A stretch of DNA of 64,000 bases, taken from positions 1-64,000 of the forward strand of contig NZ_JANJTZ010000003.1 of assembly GCF_024710845.1 (NCBI RefSeq), written 5' to 3'. How positions within the stretch are numbered: position 1 is the stretch's first letter; each line of letters starts with the position of its first letter. Positions 37,632 through 47,290 of the stretch are shown here, one piece after another. Origin of the DNA: Mesorhizobium sp. Its GTDB lineage: Bacteria > Pseudomonadota > Alphaproteobacteria > Rhizobiales > Rhizobiaceae. A program made the position numbers and the translations under genes. Below the pieces are notes generated by a model that saw nothing but the letters and a program-made list of their open reading frames with translations, searched no databases and was not told the DNA's origin.

Positions 37632-38960
37632 ATGCGTCTGTCGCGCTACTTCCTGCCGATCCTGAAAGAAAACCCGCGCGAGGCCGAAATCGTTTCGCAT
37701 CGGCTCATGCTGAGAGCCGGCATGATCCGCCAGCAGGGACAGGGCTCGTTCACCATGCTGCCGCTCGGCAAGCGGGTTCTGGACAAGGTGTGCAGGATCA
37801 TCCGCGAGGAGCAGGACCGCGCCGGCGCGCTTGAAATCCTGATGCCGACCATCCAGTCGGCGGAGCTGTGGAAAGAAAGCGGCCGCTACAACGACTACGG
37901 CAAGGAGATGCTGCGCATCAAGGACCGGCAGGAGCGCGATCTGCTCTACGGTCCGACCAACGAGGAGATGGTGACGGAGATCTTCCGCTCCTACGTGAAG
38001 TCGTACAAGGACCTGCCGCTTAACCTCTACCATATCCAGTGGAAGTTCCGCGACGAGGTCAGGCCGCGCTTCGGCGTGATGCGCGGGCGCGAATTCCTCA
38101 TGAAGGACGCCTATTCCTTCGATCTCGACTTCGACGGCGCGAAAGCCGCCTACAACCGCATGTTCGTCGCCTATCTGCGCACATTCACGCGGATGGGCCT
38201 GAAGGCCATCCCGATGCGCGCCGACACAGGCCCGATCGGCGGCGACCTTTCCCACGAGTTCATCATCCTCGCGGAAACCGGCGAGAGCCAGGTGTTCTGC
38301 CACAGGGACTTCCTCGATCTCGCCGTGCCCGGCGAGAACGTCGATTTCGGCGATGACGGCGAGATCGCGGGCATCGTCAAGGACTGGACAACGCCCTATG
38401 CGGCGACCGACGAGATGCATGATGAAGCGGCCTGGAGCGGGATCGCCGAAGGCGAGAGGCTGTCGGCGCGCGGCATCGAGGTCGGCCATATCTTCCATTT
38501 CGGCGAGAAATATTCGAAGCCGATGAACGCCAAGGTGCAGGGCCCCGACGGCAAGGAGCACTTCGTCTCGATGGGCTCCTACGGCATCGGCCCGACACGG
38601 CTGATCGCGGCGATCATCGAGGCGAGCCACGACGAGGCAGGCATCATCTGGCCGGAAAGCGTCGCGCCCTTCGAGGTGGTGATCATCAACATGAAGGCCG
38701 GCGACGCCGAGTGCGACGGCGTCTGCGAACAGCTCTATGCGGCCTATGAGGCTGCGGGCATCGACGTGCTTTACGACGATACGGACCAGCGCGCGGGCGG
38801 CAAGTTCGCCACCGCCGACCTGATCGGCATCCCGAACCAGGTGATCGTCGGTCCGCGCGGAGTCGCCGCCGGAGAGGTCGAGCTGAAGCGACGCGCTACG
38901 GGTGCCCGCGAGACGACGAAACTGGCCGATCTTCTGGCCTTCATCGGGAAGACCGCATGA
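37632..38960 (+). CDS. proS: prolyl-tRNA synthetase, short alphaproteobacterial type
   Basis: Charges tRNA-Pro. At 442 residues it is the short form lacking the inserted editing domain of the 570-residue E. coli enzyme, as in alphaproteobacteria and mitochondria. Class II motifs include [52 protein letters not shown] and the anticodon-binding domain after [19 protein letters not shown] codons at 37629 and 37632 are adjacent; the second fits the family start [15 protein letters not shown]. It overlaps lolC by 4 bp. Confidence 0.96.
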   Translation: MRLSRYFLPILKENPREAEIVSHRLMLRAGMIRQQGQGSFTMLPLGKRVLDKVCRIIREEQDRAGALEILMPTIQSAELWKESGRYNDYGKEMLRIKDRQERDLLYGPTNEEMVTEIFRSYVKSYKDLPLNLYHIQWKFRDEVRPRFGVMRGREFLMKDAYSFDLDFDGAKAAYNRMFVAYLRTFTRMGLKAIPMRADTGPIGGDLSHEFIILAETGESQVFCHRDFLDLAVPGENVDFGDDGEIAGIVKDWTTPYAATDEMHDEAAWSGIAEGERLSARGIEVGHIFHFGEKYSKPMNAKVQGPDGKEHFVSMGSYGIGPTRLIAAIIEASHDEAGIIWPESVAPFEVVIINMKAGDAECDGVCEQLYAAYEAAGIDVLYDDTDQRAGGKFATADLIGIPNQVIVGPRGVAAGEVELKRRATGARETTKLADLLAFIGKTA

Positions 38961-40273
38961 CCGACACGACGGCGGCTTCGCAGTCTGCTGGCGCGATAAG
39001 GGCGAAGCACGCCGGGGCCGGCCCGTTCTCGCTGTTCGAGCGCATGGTCGCCTGGCGCTACCTGCGCTCGAAGCGCAAGGAAGCGGTGATTTCCGTCATC
39101 GCCTCGATCTCCTTCATCGGCATCATGCTGGGCGTGGCGACGCTGATCATCGTCATGGCGGTGATGAACGGTTTCCGCACCGAACTCCTGACCCGCATCC
39201 TCGGCATCAACGGCCATCTGATCCTGCAGCCGATCGACCGTCCGCTCGACGACTATGCCGAGGTCGCGGCCCGCATCGCCGGTGTGCCTGGCGTCAAATA
39301 CACGATACCGCTGGTCGAGGGGCAGGTGCTCGCCTCCGGCCGGCAGGGGACCGCCGGAACCGGCGCGCTGGTGAAGGGCATCCGCGAGGCGGACATCAAG
39401 AACATCCCGCTCGTCGCCGGCAATGTGCGTCAGGGCGAGCTGAACGGCTTCGACGTCGCCGAGGGCGTCGCCATCGGCACCCGCATGGCCGAGAATCTGG
39501 GTCTCGGCCTCGGCGATTTCATCACGCTCGTCTCGCCCGACGGAGACGTGACGCCGCTCGGCACCAATCCGCGCGTGAAAGCCTATCCGGTGACGGCGAT
39601 CTACGAGATCGGCATGTCGGAGTATGACGCGCTGATCGTCTTCATGCCGCTCGCCGAAGCACAGCTCTATTTCAACTCGGAGGGCGTGGCTCAGACGATC
39701 GAGATTTTCGTCGACGATCCCGACAAGGTGGACGACCTGAAGGAGCCGATCGAGGCGGCGGCGCAGCGGCAGCTCTACCTGACCGACTGGCGTTTCCGCA
39801 ACCAGACCTTCTTCTCCGCACTCCAGGTCGAGCGGAACGTCATGTTCATGATTTTGACGATGATCGTCCTCGTCGCGGCCCTCAACATCATCTCCGGCCT
39901 CATCATGCTGGTGAAGGACAAGGGCAGCGACATCGCCATCCTGCGCACGATGGGCGCGACGCGCGGCTCGATCATGCGCATTTTCATGATGACGGGCGCG
40001 GCGATCGGCATGACCGGGACGATCGCGGGCGTCATCCTCGGCATCATCGTCTGCCTCAACGTCGAATCGATCCGCCAGTTCTTTTCCTGGGTTTCGGGCA
40101 CGACGATCTTCAACCCGGAACTCTATTTCCTGTCGAAGCTGCCGGCCGAGATCAACATGAGCGAGACGGTGTCGGTGGTGGTGATGGCGCTGGCGCTGTC
40201 CTTCCTGGCGACGATCTTCCCGGCATGGCGGGCCGCCCGCATCGATCCGGTCGAGGCGTTGCGCTACGAATGA
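38957..40273 (+). CDS. lolC: lipoprotein-releasing ABC transporter permease LolC/LolE
   Basis: Membrane component of the Lol system that extracts outer-membrane lipoproteins from the inner membrane. The 438-residue protein has the FtsX/MacB layout: one N-terminal helix (about 44-66), a large periplasmic domain, then three C-terminal helices, with [20 protein letters not shown] coupling segment and the family end [18 protein letters not shown] single LolC/E-type gene is present, typical of alphaproteobacteria. It overlaps proS and lolD by 4 bp each. Confidence 0.95.
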   Translation: MTDTTAASQSAGAIRAKHAGAGPFSLFERMVAWRYLRSKRKEAVISVIASISFIGIMLGVATLIIVMAVMNGFRTELLTRILGINGHLILQPIDRPLDDYAEVAARIAGVPGVKYTIPLVEGQVLASGRQGTAGTGALVKGIREADIKNIPLVAGNVRQGELNGFDVAEGVAIGTRMAENLGLGLGDFITLVSPDGDVTPLGTNPRVKAYPVTAIYEIGMSEYDALIVFMPLAEAQLYFNSEGVAQTIEIFVDDPDKVDDLKEPIEAAAQRQLYLTDWRFRNQTFFSALQVERNVMFMILTMIVLVAALNIISGLIMLVKDKGSDIAILRTMGATRGSIMRIFMMTGAAIGMTGTIAGVILGIIVCLNVESIRQFFSWVSGTTIFNPELYFLSKLPAEINMSETVSVVVMALALSFLATIFPAWRAARIDPVEALRYE

Positions 40274-40947
40274 GCACGGTCCTCGAACTCAAGGCGGTCG
40301 GCCGCCAGTACCACCAGGGCGAAGAACATTTGGCGATCCTGGTCGACGCCGACTTCGCGATGTCGCGCGGCGAGATGGTGGCGCTGGTGGCGCCATCGGG
40401 CGCCGGCAAGTCGACGCTGCTGCACCTGGCCGGCCTGCTGGAGCGTCCGAATTCCGGCGACGTGGTGCTGAACGGACGCGCCTGCGGCCGGCTCGGCGAC
40501 GACGAGCGCACCGCGATCCGCCGCAACGAGGTGGGCTTCGTCTACCAGTTCCATCATCTGCTGCCCGAGTTCACGGCGCTGGAAAACGTGATGATGCCGC
40601 AGATGGTGCGCGGGCTCGACCGCAAGGAAGCCGCGACGCGGGCCATGCAATTGCTCGATTACATGCGGGTCGGTCCCCGGGCGCAGCATCGGCCTTCCGA
40701 ACTCTCGGGCGGCGAACAGCAGCGCGTGGCGATCGCGCGCGCCGTCGCCAATGCGCCGTCGCTGCTGCTCGCCGACGAGCCGACCGGCAATCTGGATCCG
40801 GACACGGCCGTCTACGTGTTCGAGGCGCTGGAAGCGCTGGTGCGCCAGTCGGGCCTCGCGGCGCTGATTGCCACGCACAACCACGACCTCGCCGCCCGCA
40901 TGGACCGGCGCGTCACGCTTTCCGGCGGCAAGATCGTCCCGTTCTGA
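40270..40947 (+). CDS. lolD: lipoprotein-releasing ABC transporter ATPase LolD
   Basis: ATPase of the Lol system. The 225-residue protein has Walker [11 protein letters not shown]-loop [11 protein letters not shown], signature [15 protein letters not shown], Walker [13 protein letters not shown] and the H-loop ATHNHDLA. The first glycine of the P-loop is alanine, which I believe is usual in rhizobial LolD. It shares the ATGA overlap with lolC. The usual downstream neighbour dnaE is not present here. Confidence 0.95.
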   Translation: MSTVLELKAVGRQYHQGEEHLAILVDADFAMSRGEMVALVAPSGAGKSTLLHLAGLLERPNSGDVVLNGRACGRLGDDERTAIRRNEVGFVYQFHHLLPEFTALENVMMPQMVRGLDRKEAATRAMQLLDYMRVGPRAQHRPSELSGGEQQRVAIARAVANAPSLLLADEPTGNLDPDTAVYVFEALEALVRQSGLAALIATHNHDLAARMDRRVTLSGGKIVPF

Positions 40948-41016
40948 CCGCGCTTTTCTCCGGTTTGTGAAATTAACCATGCGGCAGCGTCGTCGCCGGT
41001 CGACGCTCGATTGCGA

Positions 41017-41045
41017 TTGACGAGAGAACAAAAAGAGAACATATT
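41017..41045 (+). promoter_or_regulatory. SOS promoter with perfect LexA box
   Basis: GAACAAAAAGAGAAC (41026-41040) is a perfect GAAC-N7-GAAC alphaproteobacterial LexA operator. It lies between a -35 hexamer TTGACG (41017-41022) and a -10 CATATT (41040-41045) spaced by 17 bp, so bound LexA would block RNA polymerase. It shares the 11-mer AAAAAGAGAAC with the recA operator region at 13443-13453. Confidence 0.85.
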
Positions 41046-41077
41046 AAAAACAGAAACAGATTTTAGGAGAATCTTCC

Positions 41078-41164
41078 ATGACCGACATGCTTCAGGACGT
41101 CGTCGCGCTCGTCTCCGTGGGCACCTTCCTCGTCTCGCTCGCCATGTGGATCGGCGCGTTCTGA
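41078..41164 (+). CDS. SOS-controlled 28-residue hydrophobic membrane peptide (SidA-like in design)
   Basis: A short gene, ATG 41078 to TGA 41164, with AGGAGA (41065-41070) 7 nt before the start. The peptide starts MTDMLQDVVALVSVG, then FLVSLAMWIGAF; residues 8-27 form one membrane helix, the N-terminus is acidic and there is no Lys or Arg. It is 38 bp downstream of a perfect LexA box. Caulobacter SidA, a 29-residue inner-membrane division inhibitor made in the SOS response, is the nearest known design. No sequence homology to SidA is claimed. It lies between lolD and the site-2 protease gene. Confidence 0.75.
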   Translation: MTDMLQDVVALVSVGTFLVSLAMWIGAF

Positions 41165-41266
41165 CCGGCGCTTCACACTCGCGTGAGAAAGCTCGGCGGT
41201 GGCGGTGGACTTAAGCGTTTGTTCCGCATCTGCCTTTAGGGTCGCATCGAAACGGGAATTGTCTCG

Positions 41267-42520
41267 ATGCCAGGCTGGGCGGCCGTAGCGCTGATCGTCG
41301 TCAATCTCGGGCTGATCTTCCTGCTGATCGCGGCACCGGTCGGCGTGCGCGCAATCAGCCGCACGGTGCGGATCGCCGCGCCGGCCGGCCGTGTCTGGGA
41401 AGCGATCTATCCCCTGGGAAGCGAAGCCGGCTGGTCCGGCGAAATCCTGTCGGCCGAGCCGGACGGGAATCGACCAGATCAGGTCCAACTCGTCGTCGAT
41501 TGGGATGGCCGGGACGGTCTGCCGATCCGCCGTTTGGCGGCCCTTTCAGAGGTCAGCCACGGTCGATCCTTCGCGATGCGCATCGTCGAGGACAGTTCGC
41601 TCGACGCCGGTTTCTGGGCAAGTTTTTCAGAGCACATCGAACTCCAGCCGGAGGGAGACACGACCCGGCTCACGATCCGGCAGACGGATTCCTACCGCGG
41701 CGCAGCATTCCTCGTGTTCCGATACTTCGCGCTCCGTCGCATGATGGCCAAGCTCAAGCGCTGGTCGGAGACCGGCCATTACAGGCGCGGCGGGGTGTTC
41801 GAACACCCGCTGACCCAGGTGGCGATGGCGGCCGCCTCGATTCTGATCCTCTGGACGCTGACCGGATTCACGGTCGGCGGCCTGGCCTTCGCGGTGATGC
41901 TGACGATCGTCGTCGCGCTGCACGAACTCGGCCACATGGCTGCGTTCCGGGTCACGGGGCACCGGCGCACCCGCATGATCTTCATTCCGCTATTGGGTGG
42001 CATCGCCATTGGCGGGCGGCCCTATGACAGCCATTTCGAGGTCGCCTTCGTTGCCCTGATGGGCGCCGGCTTCTCCGCCTTTGTCGTGCCGCCGCTGATG
42101 CAGGCCGGCGCGCTGGCGGTCGCGGGCGGCAATGTCCATGGCGGCAATTTCATGGCCGCGCTGGTCGGCTGCATCGCGCTCTTCAACCTTGCCAATCTGG
42201 TGCCCGTCTGGAAGTTCGACGGCGGCCAGGTGTTGCGCCAGATCTGCCCGCCGGGACTTCCGCTGGCGATCAGTTCCTTCGTCCTGCTCGGGCTGTTCCT
42301 GGCGGTCGGGTGGCTGGCAGGATTTCCGCCCGCGGTTGTCCTGACATCCGGTGGGGTCTTCGCAGCGCTGAGCCTGATGACCTCGGGCAATTCGGTGAAG
42401 CCGCGCGACGCTCTCACCCCGATCGACATGGGCGGGCGGCTCGCGCTCGCCGCCGCGCTGGTGGCCGTGACCTTCATTCACGGCCTGGGTGTGATCTGGG
42501 CATTCAACCACCTCGGTTGA
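41267..42520 (+). CDS. membrane protein fusing an SRPBCC domain to a site-2 protease (M50) domain
   Basis: A 417-residue protein. An N-terminal membrane helix (about 5-25) is followed by a soluble START/SRPBCC-like domain (about 32-170; RTVRIAAPAGRVWEAI at its start). A multi-helix M50 metalloprotease domain has the zinc motif HELGH (219-223) and the second motif NLANLVPVWKFDGGQ (307-321) with Asp318. Both site-2 protease motifs are intact. A lipid-binding domain joined to an intramembrane protease is unusual and suggests a ligand-gated protease. It is 103 bp past the SOS micro-gene and has no clear ribosome site. Confidence 0.8.
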   Translation: MPGWAAVALIVVNLGLIFLLIAAPVGVRAISRTVRIAAPAGRVWEAIYPLGSEAGWSGEILSAEPDGNRPDQVQLVVDWDGRDGLPIRRLAALSEVSHGRSFAMRIVEDSSLDAGFWASFSEHIELQPEGDTTRLTIRQTDSYRGAAFLVFRYFALRRMMAKLKRWSETGHYRRGGVFEHPLTQVAMAAASILILWTLTGFTVGGLAFAVMLTIVVALHELGHMAAFRVTGHRRTRMIFIPLLGGIAIGGRPYDSHFEVAFVALMGAGFSAFVVPPLMQAGALAVAGGNVHGGNFMAALVGCIALFNLANLVPVWKFDGGQVLRQICPPGLPLAISSFVLLGLFLAVGWLAGFPPAVVLTSGGVFAALSLMTSGNSVKPRDALTPIDMGGRLALAAALVAVTFIHGLGVIWAFNHLG

Positions 42521-42522
42521 GG

Positions 42523-44283
42523 TCAGTCCCCGACCGCGATGCCTTCCCGGCGCGGGTCCGCGCCGCCGTCGATGCCGGCGGGGGATATCGCGATACCGTG
42601 CAGTCCCGAATTCTGCTCCTTCTCGGCGGTCTTGTAGCCGAGCGCCTCGAGATCCTTCGCCAGCGACAGCGCGGTCGTCCCGGCCTCGAGATCGTAGGTT
42701 CCGAACCGGTTGGTGAGATGGGGCAGCGCGACGGCCCGGCTGATGTCCATTTTCCAGTCGATCAGCGCGACGATCGTCTTCGCGACATAGGGGATGATGT
42801 TGGAACCGCCGGGCGAGCCGAGCGCGAAGACCGGTTTGCCATCCTTCAGCACGACGGTCGGCGACATCGAGGAACGCGGCCGCTTGCCGGGTTCGACGCG
42901 GTTGGCGACAGCGCGGCCGTCCTCTTCCGCCACGAAGGAGAAGTCGGTGAGCTGGTTGTTGAGCAGGAAGCCGCCGCTCATCAGCCGTGCGCCGAAGCCG
43001 TTCTCGATCGAACTGGTGACGGAGGCGATGTTGCCCGCAGCGTCGACGACGACGAAATGGGTGGTAGAGGGGATTTCGAGCGATAGACCGTCGCGCCTGA
43101 GTTCGGCCTTGTCCCAGGGTGGATTTCCGGCCGTGACGCCCTCTGCGGGCAGGGCGGTCGGACGGCGCAGGAGTTCGGAACGGGACTTCAGATAGTCCGG
43201 GTTCAGCAGTCCCTTGGGGATCGAGACGAAATCCGCGTCGGCGACGTAGCGTTCGCGGTCGGCGAAGGCGAGGCGCGTCGCGTCGCCGAGGATGCGCCAG
43301 CATTCGGGATCCTCAGGTCCCAGGGTGGCGATATCGAACGGCTCGATCAAGCCGAGGATGTGGCCGATTGCTAGCGCGCCGGAGGAGGGCGGTCCCATGC
43401 CGCAGACCTCGAAGCCACGATAGGGCGCGCAGACGGCAGGCCGCTCGATTGCCGCATAGGCGGCCAGATCTTCGAGCGAAAGGCCGCCGGGGTTCGCCTG
43501 ATGATCGCGGACCGCCTGAACGATGCCCTCGGCGATCGGCCCCTTGTAGAAGGCGTCCGGCCCGTCCTTCGCGATGGTCGCCAGCGTCTGCGCATAGGCC
43601 GCGTTCGTCAGCCGGTCGCCGGCCGCGATGGCTTTACCGGCGGGAAAGAAGTAGTCGCGCGTGGTCGGCTGGGCGCCCAGCTTGTCGGTGTCTTCGGCGA
43701 CCAGCGCCGCCAGCCGCGGCGACACCTCAAAGCCGTCGGTCGCGAGCCTGATCGCCGGTTCGAACAATCCCGACCAGTCGGATTTGCCATAGCGGCCGTG
43801 CACCTCGCCGAGCAGGCGGACGACACCCGGCGTGCCGACGGAGCGGCCGCCGACGACGGCATCGAAGAATTTCAGCGGCTTGCCGTCGGCGCCGAGGAAC
43901 AGGTTTGGCGTCGCCGCCTTGGGCGCGGTCTCGCGGCCGTCGAAGGTCGTGACCTTGCCGGTGGCCGCGTCGTACCAGACGAGGAAGGCGCCGCCGCCGA
44001 GGCCCGAGGACTGCGGCTCGACCAGCCCCAGCACGGTCTGAACGGCGACCACGGCGTCGGCCGCCGAGCCGCCGGCGCGCAGCACGTCGAGCCCCGCTTG
44101 TGCCGCCAGCGGATTGGCGGCGACCACCATCCGGCGCTCTGCGTGGACGGCGGCCTTTGGCGCGGCGGTTATCGCGGCCTCGGGCGCTACCGTGTCGGTC
44201 GCCTGCTGGGCCTGGGCCGAGAAAGGAAGGGTGAGGGAGAGCGCGATCGCCGCGACTGCAAGCGGCTTGAGCATCGTGGCCAT
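42523..44283 (-). CDS. ggt: gamma-glutamyltransferase
   Basis: Periplasmic enzyme that hydrolyses or transfers the gamma-glutamyl group of glutathione. The 586-residue precursor has a signal peptide (AAIALSLTLPFSAQAQ), the large-subunit GGS and GLGGGAF motifs and the autoprocessing site PSTTHFVVVD, where the Thr at about 407 becomes the N-terminal nucleophile of the small subunit. The substrate loop SSMSPTVVLKDGKPVFALGSPGG is split over the end. ATG 44283 has GGAGGT four bases upstream; a GTG at 44289 would overlap that site. It converges with the site-2 protease gene. Confidence 0.93.
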   Translation of the reverse strand: MATMLKPLAVAAIALSLTLPFSAQAQQATDTVAPEAAITAAPKAAVHAERRMVVAANPLAAQAGLDVLRAGGSAADAVVAVQTVLGLVEPQSSGLGGGAFLVWYDAATGKVTTFDGRETAPKAATPNLFLGADGKPLKFFDAVVGGRSVGTPGVVRLLGEVHGRYGKSDWSGLFEPAIRLATDGFEVSPRLAALVAEDTDKLGAQPTTRDYFFPAGKAIAAGDRLTNAAYAQTLATIAKDGPDAFYKGPIAEGIVQAVRDHQANPGGLSLEDLAAYAAIERPAVCAPYRGFEVCGMGPPSSGALAIGHILGLIEPFDIATLGPEDPECWRILGDATRLAFADRERYVADADFVSIPKGLLNPDYLKSRSELLRRPTALPAEGVTAGNPPWDKAELRRDGLSLEIPSTTHFVVVDAAGNIASVTSSIENGFGARLMSGGFLLNNQLTDFSFVAEEDGRAVANRVEPGKRPRSSMSPTVVLKDGKPVFALGSPGGSNIIPYVAKTIVALIDWKMDISRAVALPHLTNRFGTYDLEAGTTALSLAKDLEALGYKTAEKEQNSGLHGIAISPAGIDGGADPRREGIAVGD

Positions 44284-44308
44284 GGGCACCTCCAGAACGG
44301 GTCAGTGG

Positions 44309-45016
44309 TCAGGATAGCGGTCCGAACACCTCTTCGAAAGCCGCCTTCAGCGCGACGTCGAGATCGGCCATCGTCACCGGCAGGCCGAGATCGACGAGGC
44401 TGGTGACGCCATGCTCGGAAATGCCGCACGGCACGATGCCGCCATAATGCGCCAGATCGGGTTCCACATTGATCGCGATGCCGTGGAAGCTCACCCACTT
44501 GCGCAGACGGATGCCGATCGCCGCGATCTTGTCCTCGGCCGGGCGCCCAAGTACCGGCGGCCTGTCGGGCCGCACGACCCAGACGCCGACGCGGTCCTCG
44601 CGTCGCTCGCCCTTGACGTTGAAGCGAGCCAGCGTGCGGATGATCCATTCCTCGAGGCTCGCCACGAACAGCCGCACGTCCTCGCGCCGCCGCTTCAGGT
44701 CGAGCATGACGTAGGCCACCCGCTGGCCGGGTCCGTGATAGGTGTATTCGCCGCCGCGGCCCGCCGCAAAGACCGGGAAGCGGTCGGGCTGGACGAGGTC
44801 TTGCGGCTGCGCGCTGGTGCCGGCGGTGTAGAGCGGCGGGTGCTCGACCAGCCAGACCATCTCCGCTGCCGAGCCGGCGCGAATCGCTTCGGCGCGCGCC
44901 TCCATGAGCGCCAGCGCATCCGGATAGGCGACGAGACCGGGCTCGATCCGCCACTCGACGGGCCGGCCCGCCTCTCGGGGCCAGAAATTCGTGACGATGT
45001 CCTGTCGGATATTCAC
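44309..45016 (-). CDS. lipB: octanoyl-[acyl-carrier-protein]:protein N-octanoyltransferase
   Basis: Moves octanoyl groups from ACP to lipoyl domains, the first step of lipoate synthesis. The 235-residue protein has [33 protein letters not shown] (with the catalytic-pocket residues), [26 protein letters not shown] and the Cys of [12 protein letters not shown]. The open frame extends to 45193, but a GTG at 45016 (then [16 protein letters not shown]) matches the usual family start. Start confidence is moderate. Confidence 0.9.
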   Translation of the reverse strand: MNIRQDIVTNFWPREAGRPVEWRIEPGLVAYPDALALMEARAEAIRAGSAAEMVWLVEHPPLYTAGTSAQPQDLVQPDRFPVFAAGRGGEYTYHGPGQRVAYVMLDLKRRREDVRLFVASLEEWIIRTLARFNVKGERREDRVGVWVVRPDRPPVLGRPAEDKIAAIGIRLRKWVSFHGIAINVEPDLAHYGGIVPCGISEHGVTSLVDLGLPVTMADLDVALKAAFEEVFGPLS

Positions 45017-45202
45017 GCTTCGCACTCGGTTTGCGAGCGAGATATGGACCTTCGCCGCCCGATCGTCCAGTCGCGACGACCGGTTGCGGAACGGCGGCGC
45101 GACGCGGGTCGAAAAGCCGGAATTTAGCCTGCCGGCGCACTTGTTTAGGGGTGGGCTATTTGCTACATGCCCCGGGCCGGTCGAGGCCGGCATCTACCAC
45201 GT

Positions 45203-45287
45203 GCGGTCGTGGCGGAATTGGTAGACGCGCAGCGTTGAGGTCGCTGTGGGGCAACCCGTGGAAGTTCGAGTCTTCTCGACCGCACCA
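45203..45287 (+). tRNA. tRNA-Leu (anticodon GAG)
   Basis: An 85-nt class II tRNA with encoded CCA. Acceptor GCGGTCG (45203-45209) pairs with CGACCGC (45277-45283), discriminator A, then CCA. The D-arm is GCGGAATTGGTAGACGC. The anticodon arm CAGCG-TTGAGGT-CGCTG gives anticodon GAG. The long variable arm is TGGGGCAACCCGT, and the T-loop is TTCGAGT. Confidence 0.95.
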
Positions 45288-45449
45288 TTCATCACTTCAT
45301 AATCAATGCAGTTCCTCCGTCACGCCGGCGATGTGGCATGCGGATCGCATATGCGCCGGCGCAGTTGAAAAGCGCTGAAGCGTTCTCCTTTCGATAACTC
45401 GCACGTGGATTTTGAATCCGCGTGAGGTATTGGCGGCAACCTTGCTTCG

Positions 45450-46151
45450 TCACTCTCCCGCAAGCCGCCCGTCGACCATCCTGTAGATACGGTCGAGGCG
45501 GCCGAGGATCTTGTCGTCGTGGGTGACCGCGATGATCGCCGCATCCTGGTCGATCGCCAGCTTGTGGAGCAGGTCCATCACAATGCCCGCCCGCGCCGAA
45601 TCGAGCGCCGCCGTCGGCTCGTCCGCCAGGATGATGCGTGGCCTGTTGGCGAGCGCGCGGGCGATCGCCACCCGCTGCGCCTCGCCGCCGGACAATTGCC
45701 CCGGCATCGCGGCAGCGCGGTGCTCGACCTGCAGATAGGCCAGGAGTTCGCGCGCCCGCGCCGTCGCGGCGTCCATCTTCCAGCCGGCGAGGGTGAGGAC
45801 GAGCGCGACATTGTCGGTGCAGTTGAGGAACGGAAGCAGGTTGTGCGACTGGAAGATGAAGCCGATCTTGTCCAGCCGCAGGCGCCTCAGGTTGCCGCGC
45901 AGCCATCTGTTGTCATAGACGACCTCGCCGTCGAGACGCATCCAGCCGCCGTCCGGCTCGAGGATGCAGGCAATCGCGTTCAACAGGGTGCTTTTGCCCG
46001 AGCCGCTGGGACCGAGGAGGCCGACGACTTCGCGCGCATTGATCGTCAGCGTCACGTCGCGCAGCGCGTCGACGCGCGCTTCGCCTTCGCCGAAGTGCTT
46101 TGAAATCCCCCGGATCTCGACCAGGGCGTCGGCGGGCTTTGTCTCCACCAT
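45450..46151 (-). CDS. ABC exporter ATP-binding protein, DevA-like
   Basis: A 233-residue ATPase with Walker A GPSGSGKST, Q-loop FIFQSHNLLPFLN, signature [15 protein letters not shown], Walker B IILADEPTAALD and H-loop VTHDDKIL. It is the third gene of a minus-strand operon whose first two genes are an HlyD-like adaptor and a MacB/FtsX-type permease. This is the arrangement of DevBCA glycolipid exporters and related systems. The cargo is unknown. An in-frame start at 46151 is 5 bp past the permease stop. Confidence 0.9.
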   Translation of the reverse strand: MVETKPADALVEIRGISKHFGEGEARVDALRDVTLTINAREVVGLLGPSGSGKSTLLNAIACILEPDGGWMRLDGEVVYDNRWLRGNLRRLRLDKIGFIFQSHNLLPFLNCTDNVALVLTLAGWKMDAATARARELLAYLQVEHRAAAMPGQLSGGEAQRVAIARALANRPRIILADEPTAALDSARAGIVMDLLHKLAIDQDAAIIAVTHDDKILGRLDRIYRMVDGRLAGE

Positions 46152-46156
46152 CGGTT

Positions 46157-47290
46157 CTATCCCGCCAGGGCGCGGGAAGGATCGACCTTGACGGCGACCC
46201 TGACCCCCAGCGCACTCGCCGCCAGACAGACCACCACGACGACGACGAACAGGCCGGCGATGTCGGTCGGCAGCATTTCGATGCGCCGCGGAAAGACACC
46301 GCGGAAGACAAAGACCAGCGCCGTCCCGATGACGAAGCCGCTCACCCCCATCAGCAGCGCCTGCTGGACGATCAGGCCGATGATCGTCCTGTCGGGCGCG
46401 CCGATCATCTTCAGCGTGGCGATGTCGCGGGTCTTGTCCAGCGTCAGCGTGTAGACGATCAACGCGATGATCACGGCCGACACCAGCGTCAACACGGTCA
46501 TGAACAGGCCGATCTGGCGGCTGGCGCGTTCGATGACGGTGCGGGTGAGCAGCGTCTCCTGCTGAGCCCCAGTCAAGACCGACAGGTGCTTCCAGCGGGC
46601 GATCTCGGTGGCGATCACCGCGGGCGGCACGTTCGGCGAGACTTTCGCCACCACCGCGTTGACGAAGTCGGTGCCGCTGCGTTGAGCGCCCCGCGCCGCC
46701 TCCTTGCGCGCCGCGGGCGGCGCAAGGTCGAACTGAAGCTGCTGGGCGTCCCGCAGCGCCATGTAGAGCACGGAATCGCCCGACAGCGTGACCACGCCCG
46801 AGGTGAGCCCGACCACCGTGAAACTGTCGCGGCCGAGCGCGACCTTCTCGCCGACCTTCAGGCCGGTCTGCCGGTCGGCGATCAGCTCGAAGCGGCTGGA
46901 GGTGATCTGGCGGCCATCGGTCAGGTGAGCCGGAGCCCCCGGCCGACCCGGCTCGTAGCCGACGATCTGGATGCGCAGACGGCGACCGTTGTGCAGCATC
47001 TGCACCGTCTGCAGGGTCAGCGATCCGGCTTCCTCGACGCCGTAGATGCGCGCCACCAGCTCGCGCGTGTCGCCCGGCACGCGGGATGCTTCGGCGAACG
47101 GCCCCTGAGAACCGGATTCGACGATCCAGACGTCCGCGTCGGTGGCGCTCAACAACGCGAGCGCATCGGCCGTCTGGCCGCGATAGATGCCCGCCATGGT
47201 GACGACCACTCCGAGCAGAAGGCTCAGCCCGAGGCAGGTGAGGATGAAGCGACCGAGCTTGTGGCGGATGTCGCGGAAGGCGAGGTTCAT
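46157..47290 (-). CDS. ABC exporter permease, DevC/MacB-type
   Basis: A 377-residue protein starting MNLAFRDIRHKLGRFILTCL. One N-terminal helix is followed by a large periplasmic domain (about 45-235), then three C-terminal helices. The coupling stretch is LDKTRDIATLKMIGAPDRTI and the end VKVDPSRALAG fits the FtsX/DevC group. It overlaps the adaptor gene by 4 bp. It works with the ATPase and adaptor to export a hydrophobic or lipid cargo. Confidence 0.88.
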   Translation of the reverse strand: MNLAFRDIRHKLGRFILTCLGLSLLLGVVVTMAGIYRGQTADALALLSATDADVWIVESGSQGPFAEASRVPGDTRELVARIYGVEEAGSLTLQTVQMLHNGRRLRIQIVGYEPGRPGAPAHLTDGRQITSSRFELIADRQTGLKVGEKVALGRDSFTVVGLTSGVVTLSGDSVLYMALRDAQQLQFDLAPPAARKEAARGAQRSGTDFVNAVVAKVSPNVPPAVIATEIARWKHLSVLTGAQQETLLTRTVIERASRQIGLFMTVLTLVSAVIIALIVYTLTLDKTRDIATLKMIGAPDRTIIGLIVQQALLMGVSGFVIGTALVFVFRGVFPRRIEMLPTDIAGLFVVVVVVCLAASALGVRVAVKVDPSRALAG

